Shown one piece after another: positions 1-8,470 of a stretch of DNA of 64,000 nt (its first letter is position 1; the number at the start of each line of letters is the position of its first letter). The DNA is from Verrucomicrobiota bacterium (GTDB lineage: Bacteria > Verrucomicrobiota > Verrucomicrobiia > Opitutales > Opitutaceae): positions 1-64,000 of the forward strand of contig JAEKKV010000024.1 of NCBI GenBank assembly GCA_019510185.1, written 5' to 3'. Made by a program: the position numbers and the translations under genes. Under the pieces are notes generated by a model. It had not been told where the DNA came from and made no database searches. It worked only from the letters and a program-made list of their open reading frames with translations.

Positions 1-2
1 TC

Positions 3-365
3 GATGTGATCTTCTTTCTGCTGGCGACCTTCGTTCTCTTCACCCTCTCCCTGAACGCGATTCAATCCGTCCCGGTGGACCTGCCCAAGGCCACGCCCTC
101 CGCGCCGCCCGACCCGGACGACGAAAGCGTTGTCCTCCAAGTCACCGACGGCGGCTCGGCCTACTGGAACAAGGAACTCATTGGTTTTAACGAAATCGCC
201 CCCCGCCTTTCCGAATATAAAAACAACCATGCCAACGCCCGCGTCCTGATCACCGGCGACGACAAAGCCAAGTACGGCTCCGCGGTCAAAGCCCTCGACG
301 AAGTTCGCAAGGCTGGCATCACCCAAGTCTCCATCGAGACCACTTTCCGCCCCTCCGGACGCTGA
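3..365 (+). CDS. ExbD/TolR-type biopolymer transport protein, 5' truncated by window edge
   Basis: Reading frame open from window start; hydrophobic DVIFFLLATFVLFTLSLNAI followed by periplasmic VDLPKA; C-terminal ITGDDKAKYGSAVKALDEVRKAGITQVSI typical of ExbD; followed immediately by tonB. Confidence 0.85.
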   Translation, partial: DVIFFLLATFVLFTLSLNAIQSVPVDLPKATPSAPPDPDDESVVLQVTDGGSAYWNKELIGFNEIAPRLSEYKNNHANARVLITGDDKAKYGSAVKALDEVRKAGITQVSIETTFRPSGR

Positions 366-368
366 ACC

Positions 369-1013
369 ATGAGCCGCAATCTAGTCATCGGTCTCGTCTT
401 ATCTCTCCTGCTGCACGCCGGCTTTATCTTCGGCGGCCAGATCTTGAAGGCCCACCCAGGACCCAAGCAGGTCAAAAAAGAGGCACCTACGGTCGAACTC
501 ATGCCCATCCCTCCGATGGAGCCCGACAAGCCCGAGGACGTTCCTGATCCCGCCGACAAGCCGGATATTTCTGACATCGTCCCGCCCATGCAGGCTGATC
601 TCCCGTCGATCGTGGACTCGCCCTTTTCCCAGCAGATGCAGGCCATCCCGCCTCAAGGTCTGACAAAGATCGGCGGAGGACTAAGCATTCCCAAGGGCCG
701 TCCCGGCGGTGAAAAAGTGTTTGATATCGCGAGCCTCGACCAGAAACCCGAGGCTCGTTTCCAGCCCAAGCATGTTTATCCGCCTGAGCTCAAGCACGTG
801 GGCCTTAAAGGCGAGGTCACGGTTGGATTCATCATTGATTCCTCGGGTGGGGTTCGCGACGCTTACATCGTAAGCTCCACTGCCCGCGAGTTCGAGAAGG
901 CCGCCAAGGAAACCGTGCTTAAATGGAAGTTTCGTCCGGGCAAGAAGGGCGGTTCGGCGGTCAATAGTCGTGTCGTCATCACTCTAGAATTTACGCCTCC
1001 CAAGCAAAATTAA
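369..1013 (+). CDS. TonB family energy transducer
   Basis: N-terminal TM, Pro/Glu/Asp-rich linker (PIPPMEPDKPEDVPDPADKPD), TonB-C module (YPPELKHVGLKGEVTVGFIIDSSGGV...VLKWKFRPGKKGG). Confidence 0.9.
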   Translation: MSRNLVIGLVLSLLLHAGFIFGGQILKAHPGPKQVKKEAPTVELMPIPPMEPDKPEDVPDPADKPDISDIVPPMQADLPSIVDSPFSQQMQAIPPQGLTKIGGGLSIPKGRPGGEKVFDIASLDQKPEARFQPKHVYPPELKHVGLKGEVTVGFIIDSSGGVRDAYIVSSTAREFEKAAKETVLKWKFRPGKKGGSAVNSRVVITLEFTPPKQN

Positions 1014-1015
1014 GC

Positions 1016-2392
1016 ATGTTTCCGATCCCTTCATTTCCCCGTCGTCTTCTCGGCATCGCCTTGCTGATGCTGGCGCCCCTTCTGCCGGAGCTAAAAGCCC
1101 AGGCTCAAGAGGAGCATCCGAAAGAGCTGTCGGAGTCAGTCTCCACCGCGCTGGGCAACCTCAAGGGCTTGGTCGATGCCAAGAACTACAAGGAAATCAT
1201 CCATCTTTTGGACACCTTGATTCCCACGGTGGGCGCCGAGAGCTACGACTTGGCGGTGCTTTCGCAGATCAAAGGCCAAGTGCTGCTGACCGACTCCCAG
1301 TATGAGCCTGCGATCGCGCCCATGGAAAAGAGTCTGAGCTTGGGCGACAAGTACGGCTATTTCGACGAGAGCACGACGCTCAGCGGCCTCTACACTCTGG
1401 TTCAGATCTATTATCAACAAGCCGCAGACCTCAAGGATCCCCCCCGCCAAAAAGAACTCTACGAAAAAGCCTGCGGCTACTTCGAGCGCTGGCTGAAGGA
1501 ATCCCCGAAGACGACCGCCGAGAACGAGCTTTTTTACGCTTCAATCCGTTACAATGAGGCCATCCTGGATCCGGCTCACCCCGATTTGGAAAAGGTTCGC
1601 CTGGCCTTGGCCGCCGTGGAAAAGAGTCTGTCCCTGACCATCAAGGTCAACACGCAGGCCTACGTTCTCATGCTCGCCGCGCAACAGCAGCTCGGCGACA
1701 ACCAGAAGACGGCCGAGCTCTTTGAGATCCTCGCGCAACGCGAGCCCGGCAACGAGACTTACTGGCAGCAACTTCTGGCGACCTATTACGCGCTTGCCGG
1801 CTCTTCGAAAAAGGATGCTGACATTCGCCGCTACAACCTTCGTTCGCTCATCACCTACGAGCGCGCGCAGGCGCACGGCCTGCTTAATACGCCTCGCGAT
1901 AACTTCAGCATCGTCGCCCTTTATTTTACTCTCCAGCAGTTCGATCGCGCCTCCGCCTTCCTCGCCAAGGGACTCAAGGACAAATCTATCGAAGGCTCCC
2001 GACGCAATTGGGAGCTGCTCGCCTCCGCCTACCAGCAACAGCATGAGGAGGAACGCGCGGCGGCCACGCTCCTCGAAGCGGCGCGACTTTTCCCGACCGA
2101 GGGTCAGCTCGAATTCAACTATGCCCAGCTTCGCTACTCCCAGGAAAAAACCGCCGAAGCCTATGCCCACCTTGAGACTGCGATCACCAAGGGCAACCTC
2201 GACAAACCGGGTCCGGCCTTCGTCTTCATCGCCTTTGTCGCCTTCGAGTTGAAACGCTTGGACGACGCCGCCCGCTGGGCTGACGCCGCCACCGACAAGC
2301 CCGACGTGAAAAAAGAGGACCTGGCCCGCCTCAAGCGCGCAATCAAAGAGGCCATTCGCGAACGCGAAGCGCTCAAAACATCTTCAATTTAA
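1016..2392 (+). CDS. TPR-repeat protein with signal peptide
   Basis: Signal-like N-terminus, helical repeat pattern; position in ExbD-TonB operon. Confidence 0.75.
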   Translation: MFPIPSFPRRLLGIALLMLAPLLPELKAQAQEEHPKELSESVSTALGNLKGLVDAKNYKEIIHLLDTLIPTVGAESYDLAVLSQIKGQVLLTDSQYEPAIAPMEKSLSLGDKYGYFDESTTLSGLYTLVQIYYQQAADLKDPPRQKELYEKACGYFERWLKESPKTTAENELFYASIRYNEAILDPAHPDLEKVRLALAAVEKSLSLTIKVNTQAYVLMLAAQQQLGDNQKTAELFEILAQREPGNETYWQQLLATYYALAGSSKKDADIRRYNLRSLITYERAQAHGLLNTPRDNFSIVALYFTLQQFDRASAFLAKGLKDKSIEGSRRNWELLASAYQQQHEEERAAATLLEAARLFPTEGQLEFNYAQLRYSQEKTAEAYAHLETAITKGNLDKPGPAFVFIAFVAFELKRLDDAARWADAATDKPDVKKEDLARLKRAIKEAIREREALKTSSI

Positions 2393-2401
2393 AACAAGCT
2401 C

Positions 2402-2938
2402 ATGAACAAAGCCTACTGGATTGGTCCCATGGTCGCCTTAATGGTGTTCGGCGGGATTTTCTTTAATTTCAAAAGCGGCTACGAGGCCAAGCAAAAAGCC
2501 CACGAGGAGCAGGTTCAGGCCGAGAAGCAGGCCAAGCTGAAGGGCGAGGTCGAGGCCCGCCGCAAGGCGGTCGAGGATGCTCTCCGCGTCCAAGCCGAAC
2601 GCAAAAAGGAGCGCGAGGCCAAGGAAGCCGACGAGCGCGCCCGCAAGGAGGCCCGCCAAGTGGCGCTGGATGCCCGTGACAAGGTCTTTCACGAACAGGA
2701 TCGACTGGCCAAGCAGGTCGAAAACCTGAAGCGGGATATTGCCACCGAGCAGGACGCGATCGCGAAGATCAGCCGTGATCGTCAGGATTCCATCGCCGAG
2801 CAGACCTTCCTGAAAGCCTACGTCGAGAAAGCGCAGGAAAACGTCAAGTCCCTGCAGGATGTCCTGCTGAAGATCACCCAAGCCGAGGCTGCCCGCGCGG
2901 CGGCGGAGGCTGCTGCCAAGAAGAACGCCACCTCCTGA
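2402..2938 (+). CDS. single-TM coiled-coil protein
   Basis: N-terminal TM (GPMVALMVFGGIFF) followed by Lys/Glu/Ala-rich heptad-like region; overlaps operon context. Confidence 0.7.
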   Translation: MNKAYWIGPMVALMVFGGIFFNFKSGYEAKQKAHEEQVQAEKQAKLKGEVEARRKAVEDALRVQAERKKEREAKEADERARKEARQVALDARDKVFHEQDRLAKQVENLKRDIATEQDAIAKISRDRQDSIAEQTFLKAYVEKAQENVKSLQDVLLKITQAEAARAAAEAAAKKNATS

Positions 2939-2950
2939 GTCTATTTTCCC

Positions 2951-3454
2951 ATGAACCGTTTTTACATCATCGTTCCGGTCGTCTTGTTGGGCCTCTTTGG
3001 CGGGGTCTATTGGCAGCACACCCAAGAGGCTGAAAAGCAGGCCCGGGAAAAAGCCGTCGCCGTGGCCCAAGCCAAGGCGGCCGAAGAAGCCAAAAAAGCC
3101 GCGGCCGACCGTCAGTCGCGCGAAGACACCGACAAACGCGCCGCCGCCCGGCTTGCCGAAGATAAGAAGAAGGAGGCCGAGAAGCGCGCCAAGTGGGATG
3201 CCGATTCCGCCCACATCGCCGAGGACACGGCCCGTTATACGAGTCAGGCCGACGAGTCTTCCAAGCAGGTCACGGCGCTTGAAAAGCAACTCGCCGATCT
3301 GCGGGCTTCGAAAAAGACGCTCAATGAAGAAGCCTTCAGCGCCGCTCATGATGTGGAGGCGCTCCTGATTCAGAGACGCAGTGCTGAGATGGAAATCCAG
3401 CGCACCACGGAAATGGTCGCCCACAAGGCTGCCGGCGTCGCCGCGGCCCCCTGA
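2951..3454 (+). CDS. single-TM coiled-coil protein, paralog of preceding ORF
   Basis: Same architecture as 2402..2938: TM (IIVPVVLLGLFGGVYW) then charged coiled coil. Confidence 0.7.
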   Translation: MNRFYIIVPVVLLGLFGGVYWQHTQEAEKQAREKAVAVAQAKAAEEAKKAAADRQSREDTDKRAAARLAEDKKKEAEKRAKWDADSAHIAEDTARYTSQADESSKQVTALEKQLADLRASKKTLNEEAFSAAHDVEALLIQRRSAEMEIQRTTEMVAHKAAGVAAAP

Positions 3455-3490
3455 GCAAATCTGACTTATATCATATAAGGTTCGATCTGA

Positions 3491-3515
3491 GCCGCCCGTC
3501 GCCGGGCGGCTTTTT
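3491..3515 (+). terminator. Rho-independent terminator
   Basis: gccgcccgtcgccgggcggc followed by ttttt. Confidence 0.85.
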
Positions 3516-3715
3516 AGTTTTTATAGGCCGAATCCGGACAATGCTAATAAAGTGCATGTTCGCCGGGTTGTGGTGGATTTATATTCAATGATAACGCCCG
3601 GTTTCGGCGTTATATTGGAATTCTATTCAACTCTATAGAGTGGGGCGACGTTGGCACCGTGACTGCTAAAAGCGGGCTCGATCCAGCGTAGGAATAGACA
3701 ACTAACACCACCACT

Positions 3716-6166
3716 ATGGCCACGATAATTCACTCGCCGCGATGGCAGATTACATCGCTTTCATTGTTACTTTTAACGTCCGCCCTGATTGCCCAAGAGG
3801 CGCCCAAGACGGAAACCGAGCCCAAAAAAGACGAGGTTATCGTCTTGGATAAGCTGGAGTCCGATGACGGCCTTGATCCCAGCGGCGTGCTTCCTCCGTC
3901 CAACAATGTTTTTGGCTTGAGCAAGAGCGCCCTCGAGACGCCCCGCCAGGTCAGTAACGTGACCGGCGACATGATCGAGAAGTTTAACATCAGCGATTTG
4001 GCTGATTTGCAGCGCTTCTCGCCCAGCACCTATACCGCTTACTCCTTTGGCGTGCAGGGTGCGCAAAGCATCCGTGGCGATTCGGCCGACGTGTTTTATA
4101 ACGGCATGAAGAAGCTGAACAACGCCTCCAATGTGCCGACCATCATCGGCGCGACGGACGGTGTTATCATCGTGCGTGGCCCCCCCTCCGCGGCCTATGG
4201 CGCCGGTCAGGTCGGCGGCTATATGAACATCATTCCCAAGTCCGCTCGTGCCAGCACCGGCAAGTACCTCAACAAGTACACCGGCAAAGCCACGCTGACC
4301 GTGGATAACTGGGGCAAGAAGGTCGGCACCTTGGAAGTGGGCGGTCCCACGACCGTTTTCGGCAAGCGCGCCGGTTTCTATGTTTTCACCCAGCAGGAAG
4401 ATTCGAAGACCTATTACATCGGTCAAAAGATCATCGATCAGGTCTTTCAGGGCACGCTCACGGTTGATGTGACCCACGACTTGCGCTTGGAAGTGGGCGG
4501 TAGCTACCAGCACCACCATGGCACGGGCATCGCGGGTTGGAATCGTGTCACGCAGGACTTGGTCGATAACCGGACGTACCAGACCGGTATGCCTGATTTC
4601 AGCAAAATCGACACCAATAATGACGGAACGGCCAGCCGTGCGGAACTCTTCAACGCGGGTTTGACCAATAATTATAACTTCAATGCTAACAACACGCCTA
4701 AGTCCGGCCAAGTCAAGGCGGGCACCACGGCTTACACCAATCCGAATGGCCCGCTGAAGTTCGTGACCAATGTGGGCACTGCGAAGTTGGACCCCCGCCA
4801 AGTGCTGCTGGAGCGCATCAACTATGGCGTGGATTACATCGGGTTCCTCGACTTGGTCAATGATGCCAACCCGGATCTGACTTTCAGCAACAAGATGTAC
4901 TGGGAGCAGCAGAATTACCACAAGTTGTCCGACATTGCCTACTTCCGCGCGGGCGACACCACGGTTGCCGAGGATCGCGCCACCGTCGAATGGCACCCCC
5001 AGCACCTGCCTGATTGGGTGGAGGTGGGTTTCATAGCGGCCGCCAATGCGCGTTACTTGGACGCCTTTAATCAAACGACCAATGTCTTCCAGATCTTCAA
5101 CTATTGGGATCTCACGCAATTCACCAACGGCCACTATCTCTTCCAAAACGGTTGGGATTCTCCGACCACGGCGGGCATTGATTCGCGCGCCAAGAGCCAG
5201 ACCATGGAGGGCGGTTTGGGTACGGTGCTGGATATGACCTTCCTCAAGAAGCTGACGGTGACGCTGGGCGGCCGCTACGACATGGTTAATGCCGAGGTTC
5301 AAAACTATCCCGGCCTGAGCACCAAAGGCAATACGGTGCTGACTCCGACAGCCGCCTCCCGGGCCGAGGCCTCCGACGCCCGTCGTTCGCTCAGTTCGGC
5401 CAGCATCTCGTATAAGGTGCTCCCCAACGTGTCGCCTTACTTCACCTATGCCAATCCTTCGAGTGTCGTCCCCGGAACCACGGGCGGTGTTTCGAGCAGC
5501 CAGGTCAACACCGGTCTGTTGACCACCAGCGAACTGATCGAAGGCGGCATCAAGGGCGAATTCTTCAAGGGCAAGCTGTTCGCTTCCTATGGAGCGTACA
5601 AGCAGCTCCGCACGGCCTTTCAGCAATCGCTCAATGGTGGCAACGGCGGTTTCCAGCAGACGAAGAGCATCGGCAACGAGGCTGAAGTGCGCTGGGTGCC
5701 CACCCGCAACTTCAACCTCTCCGCCGCGGTTGACATGACGCTCCGCTACACCGATCCGCTGACTGCCGGGCAAACGCCCGCCACGGTTCAGGAAGTCGGT
5801 CTCGATCCGATCAACTTCGGCGGCGGTCGCTACCAGAAGGATTATAACCTGTCCAATACGCGGCGCCCGGCTCCTCCGGTCGTGGCCAGTCTTTTCGGAG
5901 ACTATGTTTTCGGTAACAGCGGCTTCGACGTGTCGGTTGGCACCAACTACACCAAGGGTTACTATGCCTCCAATCTCGAGGGCATTCACTTGCCGGCTTC
6001 GTTCACGATCTCGACCGACGTGGGTTACCGGACGAAGACGTGGGAAGTGCGCCTCTCGGTCAAGAATTTGACCAACGAGCTCTACTTCACGTCCACCAGC
6101 GGTGATGCCGCGCTGATTCCTCAGCCCGGTCGCACCTTCACCGCGAAGTTCACGTACAAGTTCTAA
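3716..6166 (+). CDS. TonB-dependent receptor
   Basis: Signal peptide, plug domain (LADLQRFSPSTYTAYSFGVQGAQSIRGDSADVFYNGMKKLNN...VRGPPSAAYGAGQVGGYMNIIPK), C-terminal beta-barrel end FTAKFTYKF. Confidence 0.93.
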   Translation: MATIIHSPRWQITSLSLLLLTSALIAQEAPKTETEPKKDEVIVLDKLESDDGLDPSGVLPPSNNVFGLSKSALETPRQVSNVTGDMIEKFNISDLADLQRFSPSTYTAYSFGVQGAQSIRGDSADVFYNGMKKLNNASNVPTIIGATDGVIIVRGPPSAAYGAGQVGGYMNIIPKSARASTGKYLNKYTGKATLTVDNWGKKVGTLEVGGPTTVFGKRAGFYVFTQQEDSKTYYIGQKIIDQVFQGTLTVDVTHDLRLEVGGSYQHHHGTGIAGWNRVTQDLVDNRTYQTGMPDFSKIDTNNDGTASRAELFNAGLTNNYNFNANNTPKSGQVKAGTTAYTNPNGPLKFVTNVGTAKLDPRQVLLERINYGVDYIGFLDLVNDANPDLTFSNKMYWEQQNYHKLSDIAYFRAGDTTVAEDRATVEWHPQHLPDWVEVGFIAAANARYLDAFNQTTNVFQIFNYWDLTQFTNGHYLFQNGWDSPTTAGIDSRAKSQTMEGGLGTVLDMTFLKKLTVTLGGRYDMVNAEVQNYPGLSTKGNTVLTPTAASRAEASDARRSLSSASISYKVLPNVSPYFTYANPSSVVPGTTGGVSSSQVNTGLLTTSELIEGGIKGEFFKGKLFASYGAYKQLRTAFQQSLNGGNGGFQQTKSIGNEAEVRWVPTRNFNLSAAVDMTLRYTDPLTAGQTPATVQEVGLDPINFGGGRYQKDYNLSNTRRPAPPVVASLFGDYVFGNSGFDVSVGTNYTKGYYASNLEGIHLPASFTISTDVGYRTKTWEVRLSVKNLTNELYFTSTSGDAALIPQPGRTFTAKFTYKF

Positions 6167-6196
6167 GCTTCAACTGACAATCCTGGATTCCAAACA

Positions 6197-6226
6197 AAGA
6201 GGCGCAGTACGGACTGCGCCTCTTTT
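6197..6226 (+). terminator. Rho-independent terminator
   Basis: agaggcgcagtacggactgcgcctcttttt. Confidence 0.85.
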
Positions 6227-6385
6227 TCGCTCTTTTCGCCCATGACCGCGGTTGCAACCGACAGGCGCTCCTCGCGAAACCGCTCACGGCCACCGGCCTC
6301 ATCCAATTTATCTCAAGGTCCGCGGCGTCCCGACGAGCCCTGCGCTTCCTCCATTCTGTCCCGTTAAATTCCGCTCCCATCACCC

Positions 6386-8437
6386 ATGACCACGTTGTTC
6401 CTAAAAAGACATCTTCCTTCGCGGCTGCTGACCTTGTCGCTCGCCGCCGCCCTTGGCCTTGTCGCGGTCGGCCTGCACGCGGCTGAGTCCGCCCCGTCGT
6501 TCCAAGTCGAGGAAACCACCATCGCCAAAATCCAGGAGGCGATCCTCGCGAAGAAGCTCACTTCCACCGAGCTCGTTAAAATTTATCTCACCCGCATCAA
6601 GGCCTTCAACGGCCCCGGTGTGGAGGAGCCCGAGGGCATTCTCGGGCCGATCAAGCCGATCGCCCATGGCAAAAACGTGAACGCGATGATCACGCTGAAT
6701 CTGCGTCCGGCCACGCGCAAAGCGTGGGGCTTCGACGACCGCAAGGCGCGCAGCATGACGGATGCGGTGGACAACGATCCGAACATGCCGGACGCGCTCG
6801 AGGTCGCCGCGAAACTCGACGCCGAGTTCGCGAAGACCGGCAAGCTGGTCGGCCCGCTGCACGGCGTGGTGATCGCGATCAAGGATCAGTTCGACACCTT
6901 TGACATGCGCACGACCTCTGGCGCCGACGCGTTCTATGCGAACGACCGGCCCCCGCACGACTCCACCTTCGCGCAGCGCCTGCGCGATGCTGGCGCCATT
7001 GTTATCGGAAAGGCCAACATGGGCGAATACGCCGGTGGCTACCGCAGTTCCTTCGGCGGCACCGAGGAGAATCCTTACGACACCGAGCGCGTTCCCGGCG
7101 GTTCGAGCGGCGGTTCCGCCATGGCCGTGGCCACCAACATGGTGACCGTGGCCATCGCCGAAGAAACCGGCCCCTCCATCCGCGCCCCGGCCCAATACGC
7201 CAACTCCGTCGGCATCTCGCCCACGCAGGAACTCGTCAGCCGTCATGGCATGATCAACATCGGCCTCAACACCCGCATCGGACCGATTGCCCGCACCGTG
7301 GAGGACGCCGCCCGCGTGCTCACCGTCATCGGCGGTTACGATCCGAAGGATGAAATGACGGCGTTCGGCGTCGGCCACACGCCGGACCAGCCCTATGAAA
7401 GCTTCACGCATGCGAAGAGCCTCAAAGGCATGCGCATTGGCGTCGTTCGCGAGTACATGGACAAGACCGTTTACCCCAAAACCGCGTACCAAAACATCGA
7501 CCTCATCGAGCGCGCCATCGAAGACCTGCGCAAGGCCGGCGCCACCATCGTCGAGCCCGGCCCCGAGGGCCTGTTCACGCCTTATGTCAAACGGTACAAT
7601 CCGATGTTGAGCAACGCCTCGTGGACCAAGGCGTTCCCCGAGCTGTTTCCCGTGGACGAAAAGGGCAAGCCGGCCGCCGATCACGTCGCCGCCTTGGTCG
7701 ATCTGGCCTTTGACACCTCGAAGGTTCCTGGCAAGACCACCATCCGCGACTTCGGCGGCGCTTCGGCCGTGGGCGAAAGCAAGTACGGCTACGACATCTA
7801 TCTCAAGGAGCGCGGCGACGCGAATATCAAGGATCTCGGCGATCTGGTGAACAAGGCGAACTACTACGAGTCGCCCAATTTCCCGACCAAGAAGTCCGGC
7901 CTCGCGAGCGCCAACAAGGGCATGGCCCTGGACACCGCCGTCCGCCTGCAGCGCCGCTTCGCCATCCAGCAGATCATCCTTGCGTGCATGGCGGAGATGA
8001 AGCTCGACGCCGTGGTCGCTCCGACCGGTCTGGCTCCCGCCCGCAAGCTCCTCGCGCCGAACGAACCGTCCGGCAATGGCATTGGCAATTACGGCATGTT
8101 CACCTTCATCGGCGCCCAAGGCTTCCCGGTGATCACGGTGCCCGCCGGCTTTACGACCGAGGTCTACGATTGGGTTCCGGATCCCTCCGCTCCGCCCGCA
8201 CCGCCCCGCGCCTCCGGCCGGACCGGTGGCGGCGGTGACGATGGCGAAGGCGGCGGACGTTCTGCCACGCCGATGATGCTCACCGGCCCGACGCCGGCCA
8301 AGCTCCCGGTCGGTGTCGATTTCATCGGCCGTCCTTTCAGCGAGCCGACGCTTCTTAAAATCGCCGCCGTGTACGAGCAGACCACGCATCACCGCATGAT
8401 GCCGCCGGATTTCGGCGCGCTCCCGGCTGCAAAATAA
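6386..8437 (+). CDS. amidase (amidase signature family), secreted, paralog 1
   Basis: Signal-peptide-like N-terminus; GPLHGVVIAIKDQFDT (catalytic Lys region), PGGSSGGSAMA, EETGPSIRAPA, C-terminal LPVGVDFIGRPFSEPTLLKIAAVYEQTTHH. Confidence 0.92.
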   Translation: MTTLFLKRHLPSRLLTLSLAAALGLVAVGLHAAESAPSFQVEETTIAKIQEAILAKKLTSTELVKIYLTRIKAFNGPGVEEPEGILGPIKPIAHGKNVNAMITLNLRPATRKAWGFDDRKARSMTDAVDNDPNMPDALEVAAKLDAEFAKTGKLVGPLHGVVIAIKDQFDTFDMRTTSGADAFYANDRPPHDSTFAQRLRDAGAIVIGKANMGEYAGGYRSSFGGTEENPYDTERVPGGSSGGSAMAVATNMVTVAIAEETGPSIRAPAQYANSVGISPTQELVSRHGMINIGLNTRIGPIARTVEDAARVLTVIGGYDPKDEMTAFGVGHTPDQPYESFTHAKSLKGMRIGVVREYMDKTVYPKTAYQNIDLIERAIEDLRKAGATIVEPGPEGLFTPYVKRYNPMLSNASWTKAFPELFPVDEKGKPAADHVAALVDLAFDTSKVPGKTTIRDFGGASAVGESKYGYDIYLKERGDANIKDLGDLVNKANYYESPNFPTKKSGLASANKGMALDTAVRLQRRFAIQQIILACMAEMKLDAVVAPTGLAPARKLLAPNEPSGNGIGNYGMFTFIGAQGFPVITVPAGFTTEVYDWVPDPSAPPAPPRASGRTGGGGDDGEGGGRSATPMMLTGPTPAKLPVGVDFIGRPFSEPTLLKIAAVYEQTTHHRMMPPDFGALPAAK

Positions 8438-8470
8438 ACCGCAGCAATCAACCCACCAGTCGCGACGACC

